Positions 53,091 through 61,784 of a stretch of 64,000 bases of DNA are shown one piece after another (within the stretch, counting starts at the first letter, position 1; every line of letters begins with the position of its first letter). The stretch covers positions 558,001 through 622,000 of the forward strand of contig NZ_LMSD01000023.1 in NCBI RefSeq assembly GCF_001428045.1, read 5' to 3'. The stretch comes from Paenibacillus sp. Soil750. Its GTDB lineage: Bacteria; Bacillota; Bacilli; Paenibacillales; NBRC-103111. Made by a program: the position numbers and the translations under genes. The notes below the pieces were generated by a model, which was not told the DNA's origin, searched no databases, and was given only the letters and a program-made list of their open reading frames with translations.

Positions 53091-54032
53091 ATGCAACCAT
53101 TGCGCATCGCTGTGCTCGGTATGGTGGATGGGAACGGGCATCCTTACTCCTGGAGCGCCATGTTTAACAACTATGACAAGGAAATCATGGCCGAGTGCCC
53201 ATATCCTGCCATCCCGGGCTATTTAGCAAAAGAACCCGAAGATAAGCTTCGAATTCCCGGAGCGAATGTCACTCATATATGGACAGATGATCCTGCAGAC
53301 GCCATTCATGTGGCGAAAGCAGCACGAATTCCCAATGTCGTAAGTCGACCAGAGGATGTCATCGGGCATGTGGATGCTGTGTTGATCACGACAGATAAAG
53401 GGTATGAGCATGTGGAGCGCTGCCGCCCGTTTGTCGAGGCAGGACTGCCTATATTTGTCGATAAACCGCTGGTCGATAATGAGACTGATTTGAAGCAGTT
53501 CCAGCGATGGGTACGAGATGGCGCCAGAATCATGTCTTCCAGTTGCATGCGCTACTGTAAGGAGTTCATGCCATATCGTACGTCCATTTATTCGTTAGGA
53601 CAGCTCCGCTTCTCGAGCATCACCACGTGTAAAAGCTGGGAACGCTATGGGATACATGCGCTGGAATCCATCTACCCGATACTTGGACCAGGCTTTATCT
53701 CGGCTCAGAACACTGGCACGAAGGAGCGGAATATTGTTCTATTCAAGCATGGTATTCATGGTGATGTCGCCGTCATAGCGATTGAAGATATGTACGGATC
53801 CCACGGCATGCTTCAGTTGTGTGGCACGAGTGCAAGCGCAGCGGTTAGTTTTCAAGATACGTTCTATTCCTTCAAGTCACAGCTTGAAGCCTTTATCTCC
53901 TACCTTCGAACGGGGGAGAGACCGTTTCCTTTTAGTGAAACCGAAGAGTTAATGCGTATGGTGATTGCCGGCATTCGAAGCCGAGAAGAGAACGGAAGAG
54001 TTGTCTTGCTAGAGGAGATTGCTGCAGATTGA
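53091..54032 (+). CDS. Gfo/Idh/MocA-like oxidoreductase
   Basis: 313 residues. A Rossmann N-terminus (LRIAVLGMVDGNGHPYSW) lacks the usual G-x-G-x-x-G; a short insertion occupies the loop. The EKP motif appears as IFVDKPLV near residue 125, and a C-terminal alpha/beta domain follows with SCMRYCKEF and KSWERYGIHALE, where the His corresponds to the catalytic region of the family. NAD(P)-dependent oxidation of a sugar, inositol or sugar-amine is expected. It lies 13 bases after the IclR gene. The altered dinucleotide loop makes cofactor use less certain. Confidence 0.75.
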   Translation: MQPLRIAVLGMVDGNGHPYSWSAMFNNYDKEIMAECPYPAIPGYLAKEPEDKLRIPGANVTHIWTDDPADAIHVAKAARIPNVVSRPEDVIGHVDAVLITTDKGYEHVERCRPFVEAGLPIFVDKPLVDNETDLKQFQRWVRDGARIMSSSCMRYCKEFMPYRTSIYSLGQLRFSSITTCKSWERYGIHALESIYPILGPGFISAQNTGTKERNIVLFKHGIHGDVAVIAIEDMYGSHGMLQLCGTSASAAVSFQDTFYSFKSQLEAFISYLRTGERPFPFSETEELMRMVIAGIRSREENGRVVLLEEIAAD

Positions 54033-54067
54033 TGCGGCGGACCATAACGTTAAGGAGGACAAAAGGA

Positions 54068-54895
54068 ATGGCTACCAACTTTACTATGCGCCCGAGTCGT
54101 GTCTTGCGCAAGCTCCGCGCTGGGGAAACAGCAATTGCACTGAAACTGAATCTTGCCGATCCGCGCATTACGGAAATGGCTGCTAGAATCTCTGGAGTGG
54201 ACTGCTTATGGACGGACATGGAGCATGTTCCGAATGATTTCTCTGTCATTGAAAAGCAAATCTGGGCGGCAAAAGCGTATGATGTGGATGTTCTTGTACG
54301 CGTAGCTAGAGGTAGTTATAGTGATCTGATTCGTCCGCTTGAGATGGATGCAGCGGGGATCATGATTCCTCATGTGATGAATTTGGCGGATGCCAAGCAG
54401 ATTATTCATCAAACGAAGTTTTACCCGATCGGCCGTCGTCCGCTGGATGGCGGAAATGCAGATGGCGCCTTTTGCAATTTGGAGCTGGATGCCTACATGG
54501 CTCAGGCGAATGATCAACGCTTCAATGTGCTGCAAATCGAAGATCCCGAGCCGCTTTCCGAGCTGGAGGAAATCATTGCTTTGCCTGGCCTGGATATGAT
54601 CTTCTTCGGTCCGGGAGATTTCAGTCAAGGAATTGGTGCTCCTGGTAAGTGGGATCATCCGATGCTTGTTGAAACGCGTAAATCCGTGGCACGACTGGCA
54701 CAAAAGCACGGGAAATTTGCTGGCACCGTTGGCAGCACAAGCAATCTGGCAGATTTAACGGCGATGGGCTATAACTTTGTTAGCGTGGGGGCCGATGTCG
54801 TAGGCATGGGTCAATATTTAAGTGGAATTGCTTCAAGTCTTAATCGCAGCGCTGGAGCTGGTACGGACTCCGTGTACGGCTCGACCAAAAATTGA
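54068..54895 (+). CDS. HpcH/HpaI-family class-II aldolase (2-keto-3-deoxy acid aldolase-like)
   Basis: 275 residues from ATG 54068, about 10 bases after GGAGG; the longer frame from 54029 overlaps the previous gene. Catalytic elements seen: DCLWTDMEHVPND (Asp and His of the HpaI acid/base pair), VLVRVARG (Arg that binds pyruvate), LQIEDPEP (metal-ligand Glu) and FFGPGDFSQGIG (metal-ligand Asp). Such enzymes cleave 2-keto-3-deoxy or 4-hydroxy-2-keto acids into pyruvate and an aldehyde. In this operon it is the logical last carbon-carbon cleavage step. Confidence 0.88.
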   Translation: MATNFTMRPSRVLRKLRAGETAIALKLNLADPRITEMAARISGVDCLWTDMEHVPNDFSVIEKQIWAAKAYDVDVLVRVARGSYSDLIRPLEMDAAGIMIPHVMNLADAKQIIHQTKFYPIGRRPLDGGNADGAFCNLELDAYMAQANDQRFNVLQIEDPEPLSELEEIIALPGLDMIFFGPGDFSQGIGAPGKWDHPMLVETRKSVARLAQKHGKFAGTVGSTSNLADLTAMGYNFVSVGADVVGMGQYLSGIASSLNRSAGAGTDSVYGSTKN

Positions 54896-54908
54896 GGGAG
54901 GCCGCCAC

Positions 54909-55700
54909 ATGTATACGGAGTTGTTCTCTTTACAGCATAAAAGTGTCATTATAACTGGCGGCTCTGGTTATCTCGGTTCCGCATTGACGGAAGCGCTGTT
55001 AGCATTTGGCGCTGACGTTACGCTGGCGGATTTAACCTTCCGCACGAACCCGGTACTGGACGCTGCACGGCAAGAAGGTCGATTACGGAACGTCGTGTGC
55101 GATGTCGCCGAGACCGAATCCATTAAGGCGATGTTTCAGTCCCATAAAGAAGCCAGCGGTCGCCTCGATGTATTGGTCAACTGTGCCAATTATGGAGCGG
55201 GCTATGGCAAAGAGGCAGAGCTTGAATTCATGACGGACGAAGTGTGGCAGAAGGGGGTGGATGGGGCGTCGGGTACGACGTTTCGTTGTATACGGGAAGC
55301 AATCCCATGTATGCGAGAAAGCGGCGGTGGATCCATCATCAACTTTGCCTCGATGTACGGTGTAGTATCCCCAGATCCTTCTATATATGGCGATAGCGGT
55401 GCGAACAACCCGCCGAATTATGGCGCGGGCAAGGCTGGCGTCGTCCAGCTTACCCGGTACTGTGCCGCTCATTTAGCTAAGTACGGCATTCGCTGCAATA
55501 GCGTTTCGCCGGGACCTTTTCCCAACATGATGACAGGTCAAAACGAACAATTCCTTGCGAACTTGAATGCCAAGACCATGCTCGGCCGCGTGGGGAAACC
55601 AGAGGAAATGGTGGGTGCGGTCGTCTTGCTCGCTTCTGACGCTTCCAGCTATATGACCGGCACGAATCTTATGGTAGATGGCGGATGGACGGCTTGGTAA
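54909..55700 (+). CDS. SDR oxidoreductase
   Basis: 263 residues from ATG 54909, 7 bases after GGGAGG; an in-frame codon at 54822 lies inside the aldolase. Motifs: GGSGYLGSAL for the cofactor, NCANYG in place of NNAG, FASMYG with the Ser and N-Y-G-A-G-K as Y-x3-K, then the MTGTNLMVDGGWT ending. The Asp after beta-2 (LADLTF) favours NAD. An insertion around SIYGDSGANNPPNY before the catalytic Tyr sets it apart from FabG and matches sugar-acid or acyl-sugar SDRs. It is followed by a related SDR. Confidence 0.88.
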   Translation: MYTELFSLQHKSVIITGGSGYLGSALTEALLAFGADVTLADLTFRTNPVLDAARQEGRLRNVVCDVAETESIKAMFQSHKEASGRLDVLVNCANYGAGYGKEAELEFMTDEVWQKGVDGASGTTFRCIREAIPCMRESGGGSIINFASMYGVVSPDPSIYGDSGANNPPNYGAGKAGVVQLTRYCAAHLAKYGIRCNSVSPGPFPNMMTGQNEQFLANLNAKTMLGRVGKPEEMVGAVVLLASDASSYMTGTNLMVDGGWTAW

Positions 55701-55737
55701 CGTTCATAGCAGCGTGAACTGATAGGAGGAATTTCAA

Positions 55738-56526
55738 GTGAATAAGAATGTGATGACTAGTTTCTCACTTACTGGTAAGACGGTGCTAATTACCGGAGGA
55801 GCAGGACTGTACGGCACGCAAATTGCGATTGCCTGCGCACAAGCAGGAGGAAACGTTTATGTAACTTCTCGTGACGAATCACGACTCAATGATATTGAGG
55901 AGAGTTTCAAGAGAGACGGCTACAAGGTGCATGCTTTACAATTTGATCAAGAAGATTTGGACACTATCGCTTCCATCCGAGCTAAGTTGGAAGATCGAGA
56001 AGGCAAATGCGATGTGCTTATCAACAATGCTGTCGCTCGTACCATGTCACACTATAACGATCCACTTGAAAGATTTGCCAAAAGTATGGCCGTAAACGCA
56101 ACAGGCTTGTTTGAAATTACCCGTGTCATTGGCGATTGGATGGCCGAGAAAGAAAGAGGCTCGATTCTGAACATCGGTTCAATACAAGGCATGGTTGGAC
56201 CTGACCATACCCTGTATGAAGGACTGCCATTAAACGGGTTTATCCCCGACTACTTCTTCCACAAAGGCGGTATGGTCAATTTCACCAAATTTATCGCCAG
56301 TTATTATGGGCCACGCCAAGTCAGGTGCAATTGCATTTCACCAGGAGGCTTTCAAACGGAGAAGAATCTCCCTGAATTTGTTGAACGATATAATGACAGA
56401 ACAATGCTGGGACGAATGGCTAAGTCGGATGATATCTGGGGACCTATTGTATTCCTTGCTTCGGATGCTTCCCTATACGTGACAGGTACGAACATTCCGG
56501 TGGACGGAGGCTACACAGCGAAGTAA
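55738..56526 (+). CDS. SDR oxidoreductase
   Basis: 262 residues from GTG 55738, 8 bases after AGGAGG. GGAGLYGTQIA binds the cofactor, INNAVARTM follows beta-4, IGSIQG holds the Ser and D-Y-F-F-H-K the Y-x3-K; VTGTNIPVDGGYT ends the protein. Like its upstream neighbour it carries an insertion (DHTLYEGLPLNGFIPDY) before the catalytic Tyr, so the two are probably paralogues acting on similar substrates, perhaps as an oxidising and a reducing partner. It is the last gene of the operon. Confidence 0.88.
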   Translation: MNKNVMTSFSLTGKTVLITGGAGLYGTQIAIACAQAGGNVYVTSRDESRLNDIEESFKRDGYKVHALQFDQEDLDTIASIRAKLEDREGKCDVLINNAVARTMSHYNDPLERFAKSMAVNATGLFEITRVIGDWMAEKERGSILNIGSIQGMVGPDHTLYEGLPLNGFIPDYFFHKGGMVNFTKFIASYYGPRQVRCNCISPGGFQTEKNLPEFVERYNDRTMLGRMAKSDDIWGPIVFLASDASLYVTGTNIPVDGGYTAK

Positions 56527-56539
56527 ACGGAAGGAAACG

Positions 56540-56566
56540 AACGGCATCGATATGAGGTGCCGTTTT
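56540..56566 (+). terminator. Terminator of the catabolic operon
   Basis: AACGGCA/TGCCGTT 7-bp stem with an 11-base loop, followed by TTTTC. Confidence 0.75.
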
Positions 56567-56637
56567 CATGTTTTCGTAGTTAAGTTTCCTACCTCATCTC
56601 AAAAGATATTGGGTGTTATTGCCTCTTATTTATTTTG

Positions 56638-56643
56638 TATAAT
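56638..56643 (+). promoter_or_regulatory. -10 element of the third membrane AraC regulator
   Basis: TATAAT 32 bases before the start codon; no convincing -35 at 16-18 bases. Confidence 0.45.
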
Positions 56644-56675
56644 AGAAAGAAGTGATAGATGGGGGGATGCTGGAT

Positions 56676-58919
56676 ATGAGAAGTTTTTCGAATGGTTTTA
56701 AGATGTTTCATGATTTAAAACTGGTGAAGAAACTATGGTTATCGTTTTCCCTTGTGACACTTATCGCGCTCAGCATCTTTGCGATGTTGTCATCAACGTA
56801 TATCAAACGATTCATGACAGACAGGGAAGGCAATGCGATGCTGCAAAAAATCGAGTATTTTACAGGCAGCATGAACAGTTACTTCCAGAGTATTGAGAAA
56901 TCATCACAGCTGTTAGTCTACAATGAAAATATTCAAGACCCCCTGAGCGGCAATGCAGCGAATTTGAACGGAATTCCTCGTATTCAGGCTTACAATTATA
57001 TCTATGACCAGTTAAGGCAGTTATCCGACCGGTTTTATGGCATTGAAGCCATATATCTCGTGGATAAGTATCAGAATGTTTATGACAGCGGCGTTGGGAT
57101 GAATTTTACCCCCAGTTATTTGGTCAGCGATGAGTTCATAGGCCAAGGCTGGTATGACAGAATGGCAAACAATAAGAGCAGCAATTCCCTCTGGTCCTTC
57201 ATCAAGTGGCGTGATAAGCAAACGTCCATCGTGATGTTCAAAACCATTTACGATAAAAACAATTTACAAATCCTCGGTTATCTTATTATTTCGATTTCCC
57301 CAACGATTCTCGACAATTACTTGGCTTCATCGAATTTGGACGAAGGTACGAACAGCATCATCGATTCAAATGGTTATATTTTTTCTGCAGGGACCGGAGA
57401 AAGCATCCCTCCCATTGATGTTTCCAATCTAACTGGAATGAAAGGGCATTACACCCAAGTACCTAGCAACATTGTCGTTGCTTATTCGAAGCACGCTTTG
57501 ACCAATTGGACATTTGTACATTCGATTCCTCAGAACTTATTGCTCAAGGATCTTAAGAATATTAACAATTTGTGGATAGCTTTTCTCGGAGGATCACTCG
57601 CGCTGATGGTCGTCGTATCGGTTTTTATTTCAAGGACGATTTCGATGCCGCTGCGCAAAATGATTCGAATGCTGCGAAATGTCGAGCAAGGCAATCTGAA
57701 TTTGAAATTTCATCCTTTATATAAAGATGAGCTTGGTGATATGGGGAGGGCGTTCAATCACATGATCGACAAGGTCCGAGAGGGCGAGCCGATCATGCGG
57801 GAGAAATTGGTCCGTTCCTTGCTTGAAGGAAGTTTGACGGAATCCGAAGCGCTGCGTTTCGAAGAACGACTCGGTTTCCGACTGGGCAGCGCCTCGTTCC
57901 GGGTGGTGCTTCTACATCTGCATCGCCGGTATGAGAAGGAAGAATTAGATAAGCTCGAATCGATTATTCATGAATTCGAAGAGGGTCATGAGATGATCAG
58001 TATCTATTTATCCGATGAGCAGTATTGCTTGATCTTCAATGGTGTTGTTAATGAATCTTTGAATAAAATCAATGAGCTGATGGCCGTGCTGAAAGAACGG
58101 CTTGATCTGCAAATGTATGCTTTCGTAGGCAACGAATACGAGCAGTTGAACCTGATTAAAACCTCATTTGAAGAAGCCAAAACATTGTTAAATTACTTGG
58201 TTGGGGAGCGAATGGACAACCAGACGAGCATTTATTTCGTTGGCGATTCTTGGAAATCGCAATATCCGGAAGCTTTTGAAAATAAGCTCCTCTACTATAT
58301 GGAAGAACGGGATATCGACAACTGTGCCGCTGTGATGGAGGAATTGATTGTTTACGCTAGAGCAAGCCAACTCGTTCCACATGTTCTCTATGCATTAATG
58401 GCAGCCCTATACAATCACTTGTATAAGTTATTGATCAAGTCAGGGCATTCCGCAGTGTTGGACAAAAATTGGTTCGGTGATGTGCAAGAGAAGCTGCTAT
58501 CTCAACCCTTAGAAAAGAATGGACGGCAATTTATCGCGCTTCTTAGAGACCATTTAGGCATGAATGAACAACAAGAGAAGAAGCAAAGTAGGAACATTAT
58601 CAAATCCTTGCAGATTATTCACGAACAATATAGTGATGTCGGACTTGGCATTGACTCGGTTGTCGAGCAGGTTGGATTGAATGCGAATTATTTTAGCCAA
58701 TTGTTTAAGAAAGAGGTTGGCGTTGGTTTTACAGATTATGTGTGCCAAGTACGAATGGAACATGCTAAGCGATTGTTGATGGAGCCGGGAAACAAAATCA
58801 AGAATGTGGCTGGACAGGTCGGCTTTACGGATCCGCATTATTTCAGTATTTGGTTCAAGGAGAACACGGGACTGTCTCCGTCGCAATTTCGCAAGCAGCT
58901 TTTAGGGCAGATTGGATGA
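56676..58919 (+). CDS. Membrane-anchored AraC-family regulator with extracellular sensor domain
   Basis: About 747 residues from ATG 56676 (GGGGGG 9 bases upstream). Transmembrane helix at about 20-42, an extracellular sensor of about 250 residues, second helix at about 302-322, a HAMP-like segment (ISMPLRKMIRMLRNVEQGNLNLKF...YKDELGDMGRAFNHMIDKV), a middle domain, and a C-terminal AraC domain (VVEQVGLNANYFSQLFKKEVG; IKNVAGQVGFTDPHYFSIWFKENTGLSPSQFR). The HAMP-like linker sets it apart from the regulators at 26563 and 32531. It likely controls the importer that starts at 59367, and perhaps the catabolic operon before it. Confidence 0.9.
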   Translation: MRSFSNGFKMFHDLKLVKKLWLSFSLVTLIALSIFAMLSSTYIKRFMTDREGNAMLQKIEYFTGSMNSYFQSIEKSSQLLVYNENIQDPLSGNAANLNGIPRIQAYNYIYDQLRQLSDRFYGIEAIYLVDKYQNVYDSGVGMNFTPSYLVSDEFIGQGWYDRMANNKSSNSLWSFIKWRDKQTSIVMFKTIYDKNNLQILGYLIISISPTILDNYLASSNLDEGTNSIIDSNGYIFSAGTGESIPPIDVSNLTGMKGHYTQVPSNIVVAYSKHALTNWTFVHSIPQNLLLKDLKNINNLWIAFLGGSLALMVVVSVFISRTISMPLRKMIRMLRNVEQGNLNLKFHPLYKDELGDMGRAFNHMIDKVREGEPIMREKLVRSLLEGSLTESEALRFEERLGFRLGSASFRVVLLHLHRRYEKEELDKLESIIHEFEEGHEMISIYLSDEQYCLIFNGVVNESLNKINELMAVLKERLDLQMYAFVGNEYEQLNLIKTSFEEAKTLLNYLVGERMDNQTSIYFVGDSWKSQYPEAFENKLLYYMEERDIDNCAAVMEELIVYARASQLVPHVLYALMAALYNHLYKLLIKSGHSAVLDKNWFGDVQEKLLSQPLEKNGRQFIALLRDHLGMNEQQEKKQSRNIIKSLQIIHEQYSDVGLGIDSVVEQVGLNANYFSQLFKKEVGVGFTDYVCQVRMEHAKRLLMEPGNKIKNVAGQVGFTDPHYFSIWFKENTGLSPSQFRKQLLGQIG

Positions 58920-59366
58920 AAGTAGAACTTGGTTTTTTATAGAAATAGGTTAAATTCTTTATGTTTATGCAGAAGACTAACGAATTCCACGTCTTTCTAA
59001 CTATTTTCACCTACTCAGAGGGTAGCAAGGCATGCTAATTTGGTGGTAGGTTACGTTAACAATTTGTTTACAACAGACTCAGGTGGGTTCACAAAGAAGA
59101 AATGATGGGTTGCAAACAATCGATAGAAGAAGGAGGGTTCGGATTTAAAACGTATACAACGTAACGCACCAATATCTGCCGCATATGGCAGCTGCGTAAG
59201 TCTCCCCAAACAAACAGGTTTAGTTTCACATTACTTTACTTATTTACCTACCCTTCTCCAGTAGTAAGCTAATTTCACAATGTTCATGTTTGTTGAGATT
59301 CCAACCAGGCACAGATCCACTGCAAATCTAATTCATTATGAAATAGGATAAGGGAGGACATCGAAT
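58920..59366. other. Long leader region before the CUT1 importer
   Basis: 447 bases without a supported gene. I see a near-match to a CcpA (cre) site, TTTAAAACGTATACA at 59144-59158, with one mismatch to WTGNAANCGNWNNCW; AGGAGG at about 59131 with no start codon after it; and a short hairpin CTGCC/GGCAG near 59178-59193. No promoter with both elements is evident. The length suggests regulatory content. Confidence 0.35.
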
Positions 59367-60800
59367 ATGATCCGTAACATGAAATTTAAATCACTATTTG
59401 TCGCAGCAAGCGTATCACTGCTGATGGGTTCTACAATAGGATGCAGTACAAATGAAGGGTCCAGCGCTTCCACGAAGCCATCTGCTAGTGTTGCTCCAGC
59501 GGCCAGTACAGGAGCAACGGCTACAACAGCACCGCAAGAAGATCCGAAGATCGAGCTTACGGTGTGGGCGGCTCCGAACGGGACGTATAAACCTGGTCAG
59601 AAAGCTGGCGACTGGTTCAAAGAAGATTTGCTGCCTGAATGGAATAAGCTCCACCCGAATGTCAAAGTCAACATCGAACTCATTCCGTTCGACGGAATTA
59701 ATGAGAAGGTTACGACAGCCATTGCCTCCAAGTCGGCACCTAACGTCTTTTTGGATTACCCAGGTCGAACATTGGCTTATGGCCAAATGGGAGCGCTCGC
59801 TTCCCTTGAGAGTATTATTCCACCAACTGATCTTGCTCAAGTGAAGAAGAGTGCGGATATGATGAAAATGGTATCTGTTGGCGGCACGGTCGTGACGCTG
59901 CCGTATTATTCAACACAGCTTGGCTTGATTCTCAACAAGTCCCTGTGGAAAGAAGCAGGAGCTGAAAAATTGCTTCCGCAGGATGAATTCCGCACGTGGA
60001 CACCAGACCAATTCAAGGCAGCACTGAAGGCTGTGGCTAATAAAGATAAGGGTGTTTATGGACTGACGCTATTCGCATTGAACGAACAAGGGGATCAAAT
60101 TTATAACAATATCATTTCTGGTTATGGGGCCAAATTGTTCAACGCCGATTATACGAAATATACGGCAGGAGACAGTCCAGAAACGGAAAAGGCGTTGGCG
60201 TTCTTCAAATCCCTTGTGGATGAAGGCTTAGTTACCCCACATCCAGAAACATTAACGTCCACGAATGCACTTGATTATTGGAAACAACGCAAGAATGGCA
60301 TGGCTGTGGCGTCTGCGGCGCACTCCGATATTATTAAGAACGGCTTGAAAGACGGCAGTGTCAGTGGGCCTAATGAATACATGTACGTCAACTTCCCGTC
60401 TACGACGCCTGGTCAAGCTGCGTTGAAATCGGAAATCGGCTTTGGTGTTGTTTTCAAGAACACAGATGCTGTCAAAGAAGAATGGGCGAAGAAGTTCCTC
60501 TATTGGTCTGTGAAAGATAACGTCATTTTCCAAACAGCAATGAAATCGTTCGATCCGCTAGGCAAAGCACCCGCTTGGACGGAAACCGATCCAGAGCTTC
60601 AGTTCCTGGCCAAATTATCGACGAAAACGAAGGAATGGCCGGTCATTGATCCAGGCTGGGGTATCAAGGGTTATCCAGAGATGAGAGCGGCTATGTTCCC
60701 TGAAATACAAAAATTGTTTATCGGCATGTCTACGCCTAAGCAAACAATCGATACAATTTCCCAGAAATTTAACGCCACCATAGCGAAATACAATAAGTAA
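59367..60800 (+). CDS. Sugar-binding lipoprotein of a CUT1 importer (MalE/UgpB type)
   Basis: 477 residues. Signal peptide with lipobox T-I-G-C at about residues 23-26, then a Ser/Ala/Thr-rich spacer and a group-1 solute-binding fold: WAAPNGTYKPGQKAGDWFKEDLLPEWNKLHPNVKV at the start and LPYYSTQLGLILNKSLWKEAG in the middle. It is shorter than the LplA-type proteins elsewhere in the window and closer to the maltose/glycerol-phosphate group. GGGAGG lies 9 bases before ATG 59367. It precedes the two permeases and lies just after the catabolic operon and its own regulator, so its ligand may be the substrate of that pathway. Confidence 0.9.
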   Translation: MIRNMKFKSLFVAASVSLLMGSTIGCSTNEGSSASTKPSASVAPAASTGATATTAPQEDPKIELTVWAAPNGTYKPGQKAGDWFKEDLLPEWNKLHPNVKVNIELIPFDGINEKVTTAIASKSAPNVFLDYPGRTLAYGQMGALASLESIIPPTDLAQVKKSADMMKMVSVGGTVVTLPYYSTQLGLILNKSLWKEAGAEKLLPQDEFRTWTPDQFKAALKAVANKDKGVYGLTLFALNEQGDQIYNNIISGYGAKLFNADYTKYTAGDSPETEKALAFFKSLVDEGLVTPHPETLTSTNALDYWKQRKNGMAVASAAHSDIIKNGLKDGSVSGPNEYMYVNFPSTTPGQAALKSEIGFGVVFKNTDAVKEEWAKKFLYWSVKDNVIFQTAMKSFDPLGKAPAWTETDPELQFLAKLSTKTKEWPVIDPGWGIKGYPEMRAAMFPEIQKLFIGMSTPKQTIDTISQKFNATIAKYNK

Positions 60801-60809
60801 TCATTACAA

Positions 60810-60840
60810 TGCGGCAGGATGACTGTGGTCTCCTGCCGCA
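60810..60840 (+). other. Intercistronic stem-loop
   Basis: A perfect 10-bp stem TGCGGCAGGA/TCCTGCCGCA with an 11-base loop and no T-run. Sitting between the binding-protein and permease genes, it probably protects the upstream mRNA from 3' exonucleases and so raises binding-protein output. Confidence 0.75.
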
Positions 60841-60879
60841 ATTGCTTATACAGCCTAGTGAAAGAAGGGAAGGTGAACC

Positions 60880-61767
60880 ATGAAACAGAGTAGAATCAGC
60901 AGCATTCGTTTGCGCAGAGAAATCAGTGGTTGGCTTTTCGTACTTCCCATGCTGTTGTTTTTCCTGTTGTTTGTCGTGTATCCCATTCTCAAAGCAATTA
61001 AAAGCAGTTTTTATGGCTTCGATTATACGAAATATTATTGGGCAGGATTGGACAATTATCGTACCATTTTGAGCGATGAATTGTTCTGGAAGTCGATTCG
61101 CAATACGTTGGAGTTTGTCTTATATCTGGTGCCGTCGATCACCATTATTGCTTTGATGATAGCGGTTACTCTTCATACGTATCCGAAAAAAATGCAATCC
61201 TTTTTTAAAGCAGCATTTTATATTCCAGGTGTGACGTCGATTGTCTCGTTAACGTTAGTATGGCAATACATCTATAACGGTCAATTTGGTTTAGGGAATT
61301 ACATACTTGGACGATTTGGGTTGGATTCTGTCAATTGGCTGGGCGTTAATTCGGCAACAATTGCCTTGTCCTTAATTGTTCTTACGATTTCAGTTGGTTC
61401 AGCAGTTGTTGTATTTTCAGCGGCACTCGGGGGAATTCCTAAGGATTTCTATGAATCTGCCTCCTTAGATGGCGCTAAGCCTTGGAAAATGTTTCACCGA
61501 ATCACGCTTCCCATGTTAAAGCCAACGATGCTGTATGTTGTCGTTACGGGCACAATCGGTGCTTTTCAAGTGTTTGCCATTATTCTCATCATGACAGGTG
61601 GCGGTCCTGCTTACCGGACAACGACGATTATGATGTTAATTTATCAGCAGGCGTTCGTAAATATGAATTTTGGCGTGGCCAATGCCATGGGGATTGTCTT
61701 ATGTGTCATTATCAGTCTGATCGCCTATGTGCAATTCAAGTTTCTTAAATCGGATATTGAATATTAA
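60880..61767 (+). CDS. Sugar ABC transporter permease, UgpA/MalF type
   Basis: 295 residues with six transmembrane helices. SGWLFVLPMLLFFLLFVVYPILKAIKSSF at the N-terminus and the EAA loop YESASLDGAKPWKMFHRITLPMLKP are typical of CUT1 UgpA-like permeases. It differs from the LplB type used by the other importers here. AAGGTG precedes the ATG. It forms the membrane channel with the next gene product. Confidence 0.92.
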   Translation: MKQSRISSIRLRREISGWLFVLPMLLFFLLFVVYPILKAIKSSFYGFDYTKYYWAGLDNYRTILSDELFWKSIRNTLEFVLYLVPSITIIALMIAVTLHTYPKKMQSFFKAAFYIPGVTSIVSLTLVWQYIYNGQFGLGNYILGRFGLDSVNWLGVNSATIALSLIVLTISVGSAVVVFSAALGGIPKDFYESASLDGAKPWKMFHRITLPMLKPTMLYVVVTGTIGAFQVFAIILIMTGGGPAYRTTTIMMLIYQQAFVNMNFGVANAMGIVLCVIISLIAYVQFKFLKSDIEY

Positions 61768-61784
61768 GGGTGGAGGAAACGAGG

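Noticed and set aside
58925..58945. Third copy of the KdgR-like operator
   Set aside because: Only one arm (ACTTGGTTTTTTAT) is similar; the TGAAACC arm is missing.
59144..59158. CcpA (cre) site
   Set aside because: One mismatch falls in the conserved G, and no paired promoter elements are visible; it is kept only as a note in the leader entry.
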